Assembly: GCA_913049615.1 (NCBI GenBank)
Contig: CAJWZI010000101.1
Span: forward strand, 1-6,344
Direction of reading: 5' to 3'
DNA length: 6,344 nt
From: an uncultured Alphaproteobacteria bacterium
GTDB taxonomy: Bacteria > Pseudomonadota > Alphaproteobacteria > GCA-2731375
Positions 1 to 6,344 of the stretch are shown here, in pieces. A program made the position numbers and the translations under genes. Numbering within the stretch: position 1 is the stretch's first letter; each line of letters begins with the position of its first letter. The notes below the pieces were generated by a model, which searched no databases, was not told the origin of the DNA, and saw only the letters and a list, made by a program, of their open reading frames with translations.

Positions 1-1197
1 GGTCTGTCCACAGCCTTGGAGCTGGGACGCAACGGAACAAATGTCGTGGTTCTTGAAGCTCAGGCGTTTGGCTATGGTGCCTCGTCCCGCAACGGCGGTG
101 GGGTTAGCGGCACTAATGTGGGGAAGGGGCCTTCGGCAGGCACCGTATCTCCCGCCGAGCGTACTTTGGGGAAGGAACGCATGTTACAGTTTTTGGCTGG
201 CGGTGCGGAATCTATGGCCAATCTAGAAATCATGATTGAGCGCGAAAATCTAGAGTGTCACTACGTGCGCTGCGGCCGGTTTGTGGGCGCCTACACACCG
301 GCCCATTTCGAATCCATGCGGGCCAAAGTGCAGAGCCTAAATGCAGCCGGGGACTATGATGCCGCGTTGCTAAATAGCGGAGAACAACGGCGGGAAATCG
401 CCACGGATTTCTATTATGGTGGCATGACGATCGAGGGTTCCGGCAGCGTGCATCCGGCCATGTTGAACATGGCCTTGCTGGAACGTTGTCGGGCCAATGG
501 CGTCGTATTGTGCGCTCACACCGCCATGCAGGGTATTAGCCGGGAAGACCCGGGATTCTTGGTGGCGACAAACAAGGGCATAATCAATGCTAAGGAAGTG
601 GTGTTAGGCACCAACGGGTACACCGGTAAGAATACGCCGTGGCTGAGGCGCCGCCTGATCCAGGCAGCCAGTTACATCATTGCCACAGAGGAACGGTCCG
701 AGGACGAGATCCGGGCCTTGATCCCCAATAATCGCACCATGGCGGATTCGAAACGAGTTCTGAATTATTTTCGGTTGTCACCGGATGGCCGTCGGGTCCT
801 ATTTGGCGGCCGGGCAAGGTTGGCGCCTGGCAAAGCCTTGGATAGGGCGCCGATCCTATACCGGCAAATGCTGGACGTTTTCCCACAACTCGAGGGCATA
901 AAGTTAACCCATGCCTGGACAGGCGGCATTGCCTTTACTTTTGATTTTTTGCCTCACATGGGGCTCCACAAAGGTGTGCATTACATGGCCGGTTGCAACG
1001 GCGCAGGCGTCGCCATGATGACTTATCTGGGTACGCAAACCGCCTTAAAAATTCTCGGTAAAGCCAACCGGCCTTGCCCTTTCGATGATCTGCCGTTCAA
1101 CAGTCGACCTTTTTACACCGGCCATGCTTGGTTCCTGCCCATCGTGTCGTCCTATTACGCCTTGCGTGATCATATTGACCGGTCCAGAGCCGCTTGA
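1..1197 (+). CDS. FAD-dependent oxidoreductase, DAO family (amine/amino-acid oxidase-like), 5'-truncated by window edge
   Basis: Flavoprotein of the D-amino-acid oxidase (DAO) superfamily, which oxidises C-N bonds of amines or amino acids. The reading frame is open from base 1, giving 398 visible residues ending at TGA 1195-1197. The first residues, GLSTALELGRNG, fit the end of the N-terminal FAD-binding Rossmann GxGxxG motif, so perhaps 25-45 residues lie upstream. The TTG at 16 is an internal Leu codon, not a start. Next come the beta-strand ending in the ribose-binding Glu (VVVLE, visible residue 19) and GASSRNGG (26-33), typical of the PuuB/OrdL-like branch. Further on are LNYFRLSPDGRR, FGGR, the AWTGGIAFTFDFLPHMG block and the C-terminal flavin-contacting GCNGAGVAMM. 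The protein is probably cytosolic. The family is secure; the substrate (gamma-glutamylputrescine, a D-amino acid or another amine) cannot be told. It converges on the acetoacetate decarboxylase-like gene with one base between stops. Its upstream neighbours and promoter are outside the window. Confidence 0.9.
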   Translation, partial: GLSTALELGRNGTNVVVLEAQAFGYGASSRNGGGVSGTNVGKGPSAGTVSPAERTLGKERMLQFLAGGAESMANLEIMIERENLECHYVRCGRFVGAYTPAHFESMRAKVQSLNAAGDYDAALLNSGEQRREIATDFYYGGMTIEGSGSVHPAMLNMALLERCRANGVVLCAHTAMQGISREDPGFLVATNKGIINAKEVVLGTNGYTGKNTPWLRRRLIQAASYIIATEERSEDEIRALIPNNRTMADSKRVLNYFRLSPDGRRVLFGGRARLAPGKALDRAPILYRQMLDVFPQLEGIKLTHAWTGGIAFTFDFLPHMGLHKGVHYMAGCNGAGVAMMTYLGTQTALKILGKANRPCPFDDLPFNSRPFYTGHAWFLPIVSSYYALRDHIDRSRAA

Positions 1198-1198
1198 G

Positions 1199-1990
1199 CT
1201 ATTCCGCCGCGTCAGCCTGATGGGTAGAAGTGTCCAGTGCCGGCCAATAGTCCATGCGACCATAGGCGTAGGGTAGGAACTGTTCCGCGGGTATTGTGCC
1301 GATGGCACGGACTTGTGCGAGTAGATCACCTTCGACGTAGCCGGAGGTTACAACCTCACTGATTGGTATTTCAGTTAAAGGGTCGTGATGGGTGGCGCCT
1401 AGGATTAATGTTCCCTGACCGGTCCGGTTGATGGTCAGGATGTTTTGAAATTCCGCCAGGGTTAAAACCGCGTCGGCCTCCAGCCCATAACCATTTGTTG
1501 CCGGCTGGGACTTTATATTAAAACTGCTGGTTTGGTTGCGGCTGGGACCGGAATCCTCACCCAAGTTTATGGAAAGTTCGATCAAGCGGATGCCCAGGCG
1601 ATCCACGGTTCCGAGCAAACGGTTACCGGTAATATTCAGGGCAATGTCCGCCTGCTTTTTTGGCTCGCCAAATAGATCACGGCCAAATATGATCGCATGA
1701 TCAGTGCTCATGAACATGGTTAGTACATAGGCCCCATGTGTATCGCCGTGGCGGGCTGCAATGGAAATGGTGCTGCCCGCGAAATCGCCCACGCAATTTG
1801 ATCCAAATTCGCCAACAGTGACGGTGATGATCGGATCGCGCGTGGGTTCAAGGCCCGGTGGCAGAACTTCGCGAACAAAATCGTTGGTTGATCGGAAACT
1901 CAGATAGGCTCTGCGTGCATTGGTAAAACGGGGCGATCTTAGAACCGCCTCAATTTCTTTAATTTCTTCGGGTGTCTTAACGAATGTCAT
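1199..1990 (-). CDS. Acetoacetate decarboxylase (ADC) family protein, substrate unknown
   Basis: A 263-residue protein of the acetoacetate decarboxylase superfamily, close to the family's usual 245-265 residues. The diagnostic block is IFGRDLFGEPKK (residues 101-112), matching the GRE-x4-PKK segment of Clostridium ADC, where the first Lys (K115) forms the Schiff base; here the pair is K111/K112. The N-terminal Arg of ADC (R29) has a counterpart in NARRAYL (R26/R27). LLGTVDRLGIRL after the lysines matches the VGTLDYGKLRV strand of ADC. The region aligning with the ADC Glu76 reads CVGDFAGSTISI and has no Glu, so plain acetoacetate decarboxylation is doubtful; relatives lacking full ADC chemistry include aldolase-dehydratases such as Swit_4259. 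The protein is probably soluble. The ATG at 1990 is supported by an AGGAG seven bases upstream. It lies 107 bases after trpS and could be read from the trpS transcript or its own promoter; no convincing -35/-10 pair is visible. Family call firm, function open. Confidence 0.88.
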   Translation of the reverse strand: MTFVKTPEEIKEIEAVLRSPRFTNARRAYLSFRSTNDFVREVLPPGLEPTRDPIITVTVGEFGSNCVGDFAGSTISIAARHGDTHGAYVLTMFMSTDHAIIFGRDLFGEPKKQADIALNITGNRLLGTVDRLGIRLIELSINLGEDSGPSRNQTSSFNIKSQPATNGYGLEADAVLTLAEFQNILTINRTGQGTLILGATHHDPLTEIPISEVVTSGYVEGDLLAQVRAIGTIPAEQFLPYAYGRMDYWPALDTSTHQADAAE

Positions 1991-1997
1991 CGTATGG

Positions 1998-2002
1998 CTC
2001 CT
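1998..2002 (-). promoter_or_regulatory. Strong Shine-Dalgarno site of the ADC-family gene
   Basis: On the minus strand an AGGAG stands seven bases before the ATG at 1990-1988. It is the best ribosome binding site in the window; the other minus-strand genes have weak or no recognisable ones. It fixes the start of the ADC-family gene and suggests translation independent of trpS. Confidence 0.8.
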
Positions 2003-2048
2003 AGGTAATTAGTAAAAGGGTCTTGCCTGAAACCATCTTCGTCAAGGT

Positions 2049-2076
2049 CGCCTATACCAATTTGGCGCTATAGCCG
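2049..2076. repeat. Imperfect inverted repeat between trpS and the ADC-family gene
   Basis: Arms CGcCTATA (2049-2056) and TATAGcCG (2069-2076) pair over seven bases with one mismatch, and a small inner palindrome CCAATTTGG lies at 2057-2065. It sits 22 bases after the trpS stop and about 60-85 bases before the ADC-family start. No T-run follows it on the minus strand, so it is not a standard intrinsic terminator. It could be an operator for a dimeric regulator, a weak RNA hairpin, or chance. Confidence 0.25.
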
Positions 2077-2097
2077 TGCAAAGTTCGAGTTTGCCGA

Positions 2098-3099
2098 TCA
2101 CCGCACGTTGAGGAAGCCAACAGTTTCATAGACCTCCTGTAGGACGGGTTGTGCGATCGCATCGGCCCGTTCTGCACCGTTTTTGAGCACGCTGTCTACA
2201 TATCCGGGATCATTGGTCAGTCGCTGCATTTCCTGGCCAACGTGTCCAAGTTTTTCGACTGCCAGATCTGTTAAGGCCTTCTTGAATTCTGAGAAATTCT
2301 GCCCGCCATAATCCCTCAATACTTCGTCCGCTGAGATATCCGCCAGGGAGGCAAAAATGGTAATCAAGTTGGCGGCTTCGGGGCGAGCGGTGAACTCGTC
2401 AGTACTTTGGGGTATGGGTTGTGGATCCGTCTTGGCCTTGCGGATTTTCTGCGCGATTTCGTCGGGGCCATCAGTGAAAGTGATACGTGAGTAATCTGAC
2501 GGATCTGACTTGGACATCTTCTTAGAGCCATCGCGCAAGCTCATTACACGGGTAGCTTCGCCATATATAAGCGGTTCGACAATTGGAAAAACGTCTCTTC
2601 CGAAATCATTATTGAATTTCTGAGCCACGTCACGGGTGAGTTCAAGATGTTGCTTTTGGTCGTCGCCTACAGGCACATGAGTTGCCTTGTACAGTAAGAT
2701 GTCCGCCGCCATAAGCGTGGGATAAATATAAAGTCCTGCGGAGGCGTTCTCGCGATGCTTGCCTGCTTTTTCCTTGAACTGGGTCATACGGTTCAACCAG
2801 CCGATGCGGGCAACGCAATTAAAGATCCAGGCCAGTCCCATATGAGCCGGCACCTGACTTTGGTTAAAGATGATATGATTTTCGGGGTCGATACCGGCTG
2901 CAAGATAAGCCGCCGTGACCTCGCGCGTATTGGCGTGTAATTCCGCCGGATCCTGCCACATGGTGATCGAGTGCATATCTACGACGCAGTAAATGCATTC
3001 ATAGTCGTTTTGTAGACGCGCAAAGTTGCGGATGGCGCCCAAGTAATTACCTAAGTGCAGGTTGCCCGTAGGCTGCACCCCGGAAAAAATTCGTTTCAT
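2098..3099 (-). CDS. trpS: Tryptophanyl-tRNA synthetase (EC 6.1.1.2)
   Basis: Class I aminoacyl-tRNA synthetase that activates tryptophan with ATP and charges tRNA-Trp in the cytosol. The 333 residues match the normal bacterial length of about 330-340. The ATP-binding HIGH-type signature appears as PTGNLHLGN (residues 10-18), and the second signature KMSKS is complete at 194-198, inside [20 protein letters not shown] (130-137) contains the Asp that reads the tryptophan indole NH, and VGDDQKQH (144-151) is the usual TrpRS block. The start at ATG 3099 gives [12 protein letters not shown], the standard N-terminus, although no good Shine-Dalgarno is seen before it. It follows the sterol desaturase-like gene by 60 bases on the same strand, so it may be co-transcribed with the murJ-side genes. 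No tryptophan-rich leader peptide or obvious T-box is visible upstream. Appears intact and functional; identification is essentially certain. Confidence 0.98.
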   Translation of the reverse strand: MKRIFSGVQPTGNLHLGNYLGAIRNFARLQNDYECIYCVVDMHSITMWQDPAELHANTREVTAAYLAAGIDPENHIIFNQSQVPAHMGLAWIFNCVARIGWLNRMTQFKEKAGKHRENASAGLYIYPTLMAADILLYKATHVPVGDDQKQHLELTRDVAQKFNNDFGRDVFPIVEPLIYGEATRVMSLRDGSKKMSKSDPSDYSRITFTDGPDEIAQKIRKAKTDPQPIPQSTDEFTARPEAANLITIFASLADISADEVLRDYGGQNFSEFKKALTDLAVEKLGHVGQEMQRLTNDPGYVDSVLKNGAERADAIAQPVLQEVYETVGFLNVR

Positions 3100-3120
3100 C
3101 TGTCAAAGCCGTTGATTGAT

Positions 3121-3149
3121 GGGTTTTCTGGGACGTTATTGCCCAACCC
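3121..3149 (-). other. Possible RNA hairpin in the gap before trpS
   Basis: On the minus strand GGGTTGGG (3149-3142) can pair with CCC (3132-3130) and AACCC (3125-3121), with a nine-base loop and a four-base bulge on the 3' side. It lies between the stop of the sterol desaturase-like gene and the trpS start. No T-run follows, so a terminator is unlikely; it could influence trpS translation or be chance. Confidence 0.2.
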
Positions 3150-3159
3150 GGCGGGGCGG

Positions 3160-4164
3160 TCAACCATCGTCGCGTGTCAATCCGTGGCTTTTGTCGTTTC
3201 GCATGAATAGTTCCCTAACAGGCCGCCAGTACATGCCGATGACACCGTGGTAATGCCTTTCGGTCCCGTCGCCTAGGCCGATTTCGAAATGTTCGTGTTC
3301 ATGCGGTACATACAGGGTGCCGAATAGTTTGTCCCAGAATGCCAGAGCGAACCCCATATTTCGGCCCCAATGGTGTTGTTCAATACTGTGATGTATCTGA
3401 TGTTGGGCTGGGGAAATGAAAATCAGATTAAGGAAGGGGCCATAACTGAGCCAAACGTGGGTATGGCGCAGATTTCCCACCAGATTGTAAATGAAAATTA
3501 ATATGTGCAGGCCAAAGAACAAATATAGTCCTGTCGAACCGCCCGTCCAGTAATTGAAGATGCCATTGATAATTCCGGTGGTGGCGGCGGGAAAGGTAGC
3601 CATGATCACCAGATCAACAGGATGAGCGCGGAAAGCAGTGAACGGTGTCAGCACTTCCGCCGAATGGTGCACCTTATGAAAATGCCACAGGAAATCGATA
3701 CGATGTTGCAGATAGTGGGCTAAATACCGCCCGAAATCGTAAACCAAAAAAAAGGCAAGCGTGTAAATGGTAGTGATCCAGGCACTTGCCGGTAGCCCGT
3801 TATGTTGGCCGAATAAAGCCTGGAAAACATCATGCACCTGGGCCCCCAGCCAGGCACCTGAAAGGATCAAGGGGGCGAATACGGCCGGAAACAGTACACC
3901 GTTTACATAATAAAACTTGTAGTCCGCCTTGGCCGATGGATGCCCCCATACTGTCTTGGAGAAATAGCGGAGGAGGAAGCTGCGTGGTCCATCATCGCGG
4001 TTCAGCAGGAATACCAACAAGGCCAGGCTGAGGGCGACCAAAAGAAACGGCCAATAGAGGAATGAATCGTACTGGTTAAAAGCAAACAGCGGCTTCAGTA
4101 GCGCCACTGCCACATCAAAGGCCAATCTTGGCAAACCTTCCAGTTGGTTAGGGTCCATAGTCAT
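3160..4164 (-). CDS. Sterol desaturase / fatty acid hydroxylase superfamily membrane protein
   Basis: Integral membrane di-iron oxygenase of the family that includes sterol C4-methyl/C5 oxidases and fatty acid hydroxylases; such enzymes use O2 to hydroxylate or desaturate lipids. From the chosen ATG it has 334 residues. Histidine clusters are complete (numbered from this ATG): HYLQH (150-154), WHFHKVHH (160-167), RHTH (233-236), HQIHH (255-259) and HH (264-265), the family's metal-ligand pattern. Hydrophobic stretches at about 35-54, 84-108, 128-152, 184-203 and 212-230 are likely membrane segments; the histidines would face the cytoplasm. The frame stays open upstream to a TTG at 4215, but that would overlap the CoA-transferase gene by 47 bases, so ATG 4164 (or ATG 4158, two residues later) is preferred; it lies four bases after the preceding TAG. 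No clear Shine-Dalgarno is present, which suggests translational coupling. The substrate is unknown: a sterol, hopanoid, carotenoid or fatty acyl chain are all possible. Confidence 0.92.
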   Translation of the reverse strand: MTMDPNQLEGLPRLAFDVAVALLKPLFAFNQYDSFLYWPFLLVALSLALLVFLLNRDDGPRSFLLRYFSKTVWGHPSAKADYKFYYVNGVLFPAVFAPLILSGAWLGAQVHDVFQALFGQHNGLPASAWITTIYTLAFFLVYDFGRYLAHYLQHRIDFLWHFHKVHHSAEVLTPFTAFRAHPVDLVIMATFPAATTGIINGIFNYWTGGSTGLYLFFGLHILIFIYNLVGNLRHTHVWLSYGPFLNLIFISPAQHQIHHSIEQHHWGRNMGFALAFWDKLFGTLYVPHEHEHFEIGLGDGTERHYHGVIGMYWRPVRELFMRNDKSHGLTRDDG

Positions 4165-4168
4165 AGTT

Positions 4169-5353
4169 CTAGTCGCCGTATTCACCAACGGCGTTGCTGG
4201 CCAATAGGGCTGCAATTTCGTCCGCTTCGTAACCGGCCTCGGTCAAAATAGTGCTGCTGTGTTGGCCGATGTGGGCGCATGCGGTTAACTCATCGGCCCC
4301 GTCTATTTTCGGCAGGCCAGGAATATTGATCATGGGCAACCGGCCCATTTCCTGATGTTCCACCCAGGCGACGCTGTTCACAGCCCTCACGTGATCGTCT
4401 TCGAGGTAGGTGTCGTAGGTTGAAATTGCCGAATTCATCACGCCTTCCTCAGTAAGAATATCGCACCACTCGGCGGTGGATTTTTTTAAGAATTCCGCAC
4501 GGATCAGAGGCATCAACAGGGCTTCGTTTTCGATGCGTTTGTCACGGGTGTCAAATCGGGGATCGGTGATCAATTCTTCTAAACCCAGAACCTCACATAA
4601 CGAGACGTAATGTCGGTCCCGCATAGCCGTGATGTTGATGTAGCTGTCCGCCGTCTTCATGGTACCTACGGGCACGTAAAGTACCTGCGGTGCGCCGCCC
4701 TCCAAGTGGTACTCCATCATCTTGGCACTTTGGAATGCCGCAGCTGACTGCATCAAGGAACAATCAATATAGCCGCCTTCGCCATAGCGCATGCGGGCGA
4801 TTAGAGCCGAGGAAATGGCCTGATAGGCATAGAGCCCCGTCAGCACGTCGATTGCGATCATGCCCAGACGTTGTGGCGTCCCTTCACTATCCCGGTTGAT
4901 TGACATGAAGCCAGAAAAAGCCTGTATCACCGAATCTGTCACCGGCAAATCCTTGTTGGGCCCTTCTTGTCCAAATCCGGTGACGGAGAGATAAATCACA
5001 TCCTGCCGTTTGGCCTTGATATCCATGTACCCCAGACCAAACCGTGCCATGACGCCGGGACGAAAGCTTTCCACCACGATATCAGCGTCCGCAGCCAGCT
5101 TTTGAGCCACCTTAATGCCGTCTGTTGATTTGAGATCCAGGGCTATTGAGCGTTTACCTCGGTTGAAGGTTACCGCATGGGCACAAAGATCACCGTACAC
5201 CTTGCCAAGCGTCCGGCCCCAGTCGCCGTCCAATGGCTCCACCTTGATGACATTGGCGCCGTGCTGCGCCAGCAACATGGTAGCGTGGGGCCCGGCGACG
5301 CCTTGGGTGGCATCGAACACTTTAATACCGTCAAGCGGTTTGCGGTTGGTCAT
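4169..5353 (-). CDS. CaiB/BaiF (class III) CoA-transferase family protein
   Basis: Cytosolic enzyme that moves coenzyme A between carboxylic acids through an aspartyl-CoA thioester. The 394-residue length is typical of class III CoA-transferases (formyl-CoA transferase, CaiB, BaiF). The N-terminus KPLDGIKVFDATQGVAGP and HGANVIKVEP are standard family blocks, followed by NRGKRSIALDLKS, ADIVVESFRPGVMARFGLGY and VTGFGQEGP. The catalytic Asp lies in GMIAIDVLTGLYA and is residue 169 from the chosen start, aligning with Asp169 of Oxalobacter formyl-CoA transferase. A Gly-rich loop occurs near EGGAPQVLYVPVG. Start choice: ATG 5353 matches the family N-terminus; an in-frame ATG at 5392 adds 13 residues and has a better AGGG eight bases before it; a GTG at 5452 would run 50 bases into murJ and is unlikely. 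The gene begins about 49 bases after the murJ stop and ends four bases before the sterol desaturase-like start, suggesting joint expression. Substrate acids cannot be deduced. Appears intact. Confidence 0.93.
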   Translation of the reverse strand: MTNRKPLDGIKVFDATQGVAGPHATMLLAQHGANVIKVEPLDGDWGRTLGKVYGDLCAHAVTFNRGKRSIALDLKSTDGIKVAQKLAADADIVVESFRPGVMARFGLGYMDIKAKRQDVIYLSVTGFGQEGPNKDLPVTDSVIQAFSGFMSINRDSEGTPQRLGMIAIDVLTGLYAYQAISSALIARMRYGEGGYIDCSLMQSAAAFQSAKMMEYHLEGGAPQVLYVPVGTMKTADSYINITAMRDRHYVSLCEVLGLEELITDPRFDTRDKRIENEALLMPLIRAEFLKKSTAEWCDILTEEGVMNSAISTYDTYLEDDHVRAVNSVAWVEHQEMGRLPMINIPGLPKIDGADELTACAHIGQHSSTILTEAGYEADEIAALLASNAVGEYGD

Positions 5354-5402
5354 GAATTCAGTCCGTGAAGTTTGTCTTGGCAACAACTCCATGCATACTG
5401 CC

Positions 5403-6344
5403 CTATTGCCGTCGTGCCAATAGACCCTTGATCTCTCGCCATTCGATGGCACGTAGTAGCAGCGCTGCTAACCCATAGCTTGTCAGTCCTACGGCGACCA
5501 TTATTACCAACCCGAAGAAGCGGTTTGCCTCACCCGCGGTGAACAGGGCGCCGAGCCATTTCTTCAAGCACCACAGCAGTAGGCCCATGAGAAGGGAGGC
5601 TCCGATGGAACGGGCTAGCCGTTTGAGCAACTGTCGGTCCGCGATGAAGTTACCACGCTTATGCAATGTCCACGACAGAAGACCTACGTTTAACCAGGCG
5701 GCGATTGCCGTGGCCAGGGCTAGTCCTGCATGAAGGAGATACTGCATAAGTATCAGGTTCAGAACCACATTAACCACCACAGCTGCAATTCCCACCATTA
5801 CTGGCGTCCGTGTGTCACGTCGTGCAAAAAAGGCTGGTCCCAGGACCTTGACTAGCACATAGGCAGGCAGTCCTATCGTATAGGCTGTCAGGGCAAAAGC
5901 CGTGGCGCGGCTATCGCTGGGGCTGAATTGTCCGCGTTGGAACAATGTTAAGATCAGTTCATCAGCTAACACTAAAAAGGCGACCATGGCTGGTAAGGCC
6001 AAGAATAACGTGAGTTCTATGGCGCGGTTGAGTGCAGCAATCGCTCCCGCTTGATCGTTTTGAGCCAGTAAACGCGATAACAGGGGCAATATGGCGGTGC
6101 CTACGGCGACGCCAATCACGCCGATGGGCAACTGGTTCAACCGATCGGCATAGAATAGGAATGAGACCGAGCCTTTTGGCAACAATGAAGCTAGAATAAT
6201 ATCTATCACTAGGTTGATCTGCACCACGCCTGCCCCCAGGGCTGCAGGCAATATCAACCGCAACAACTCACGCACCTTGGGCGTCAGCTGGGGCAGAGGC
6301 AGTCGCAGGCCGATACCGGCACGATGACAGGCAAAGGCTACCCA
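5403..6344 (-). CDS. murJ: Lipid II flippase MurJ (MviN), C-terminal part, 5' end beyond the window
   Basis: MurJ is an inner-membrane MOP-superfamily transporter that flips the peptidoglycan precursor lipid II to the periplasmic face. The frame is open to the window edge, giving 313 visible residues of a protein normally about 510-530 long, so about the first 200 (early membrane helices) are missing. The apparent GTG start at 6275 is an internal Val; the 23 codons before it read LRLPLPQLTPK just ahead of the family block RELLRLILPAALGAGVVQIN. FYADRLNQLPIGVIGVAVGT follows, the most diagnostic MurJ motif; its YADR Arg probably corresponds to the essential TM8 Arg of E. coli MurJ. FQRGQFSPSDS and LGPAFFARRDTRTPV are further MurJ hallmarks. 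About eight hydrophobic helices are visible, ending with a basic tail at TAG 5405-5403. In many Alphaproteobacteria trpS directly follows; here two metabolic genes intervene. Confidence 0.97.
   Translation of the reverse strand, partial: WVAFACHRAGIGLRLPLPQLTPKVRELLRLILPAALGAGVVQINLVIDIILASLLPKGSVSFLFYADRLNQLPIGVIGVAVGTAILPLLSRLLAQNDQAGAIAALNRAIELTLFLALPAMVAFLVLADELILTLFQRGQFSPSDSRATAFALTAYTIGLPAYVLVKVLGPAFFARRDTRTPVMVGIAAVVVNVVLNLILMQYLLHAGLALATAIAAWLNVGLLSWTLHKRGNFIADRQLLKRLARSIGASLLMGLLLWCLKKWLGALFTAGEANRFFGLVIMVAVGLTSYGLAALLLRAIEWREIKGLLARRQ

Noticed and set aside
16..18. TTG 16 as the start of the FAD oxidoreductase, and GTG 6275 as the start of murJ
   Set aside because: In both cases the frame remains open to the window edge and the residues beyond match the family, so these are internal codons of truncated genes.
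677..1329. Overlapping open frames on the opposite strand and in other frames of the oxidoreductase and ADC-family genes
   Set aside because: Their translations show no recognisable domains, lack ribosome binding sites and overlap well-supported genes.
2040..2045. A TTGACG on the minus strand as a -35 box for the ADC-family gene
   Set aside because: No acceptable -10 hexamer lies 15-19 bases downstream; the hexamer at the 17-base spacing is GACCCT.
3786..4031. Plus-strand open frame of 81 codons opposite the sterol desaturase-like gene
   Set aside because: Composition is Arg/Pro/Gly-rich as expected of an antisense shadow, with no domain and no start signal.
4165..4215. A 17-residue N-terminal extension of the sterol desaturase-like protein starting at TTG 4215
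   Set aside because: It lies wholly inside or against the end of the CoA-transferase gene, starts with a rare codon and has no family similarity; ATG 4164 just after the upstream stop is more natural.
5354..5452. A 33-residue extension of the CoA-transferase starting at GTG 5452
   Set aside because: It overlaps the coding end of murJ by 50 bases and adds residues before the normal CaiB/BaiF N-terminus; it is best explained as open frame by chance.

Overview
The window looks like an ordinary chromosomal stretch of a bacterium, most likely an alphaproteobacterium. The main argument is gene order: murJ and trpS lie close together on the same strand, a pairing common in Alphaproteobacteria (often glnD-murJ-trpS). 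The protein sequences also look proteobacterial, and base composition is about balanced by eye. I cannot assign a genus. No RNA genes, insertion sequences, CRISPR arrays or phage genes are visible, and coding density is very high, with no gap longer than about 110 bases.

Layout: positions 1-1197 on the plus strand hold a DAO-family FAD-dependent amine/amino-acid oxidoreductase that lacks its N-terminus because the window begins inside it. Everything else is on the minus strand. Read in the direction of transcription (right to left), the order is: the C-terminal half of the lipid II flippase MurJ (cut by the window end at 6344); a class III (CaiB/BaiF) CoA-transferase; a sterol desaturase/fatty acid hydroxylase-superfamily membrane protein; tryptophanyl-tRNA synthetase TrpS; and an acetoacetate decarboxylase-family protein. 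The last gene meets the plus-strand oxidoreductase tail to tail with one base between the stop codons.

How the genes relate: murJ and trpS are housekeeping genes for cell-wall precursor export and tRNA charging. Between them sits a tightly packed pair, the CoA-transferase and the membrane hydroxylase, with about four bases from stop to start. These two are probably translated together and may act on a lipid or other acyl substrate, but the substrate cannot be read from sequence. The acetoacetate decarboxylase-like gene has its own strong ribosome binding site and keeps the active-site lysine pair, but seems to lack the conserved glutamate of the true decarboxylase, so its reaction is uncertain. 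I see no clear novel system. The best leads are the metabolic pair that splits the murJ-trpS neighbourhood and the altered active site of the decarboxylase-like protein.
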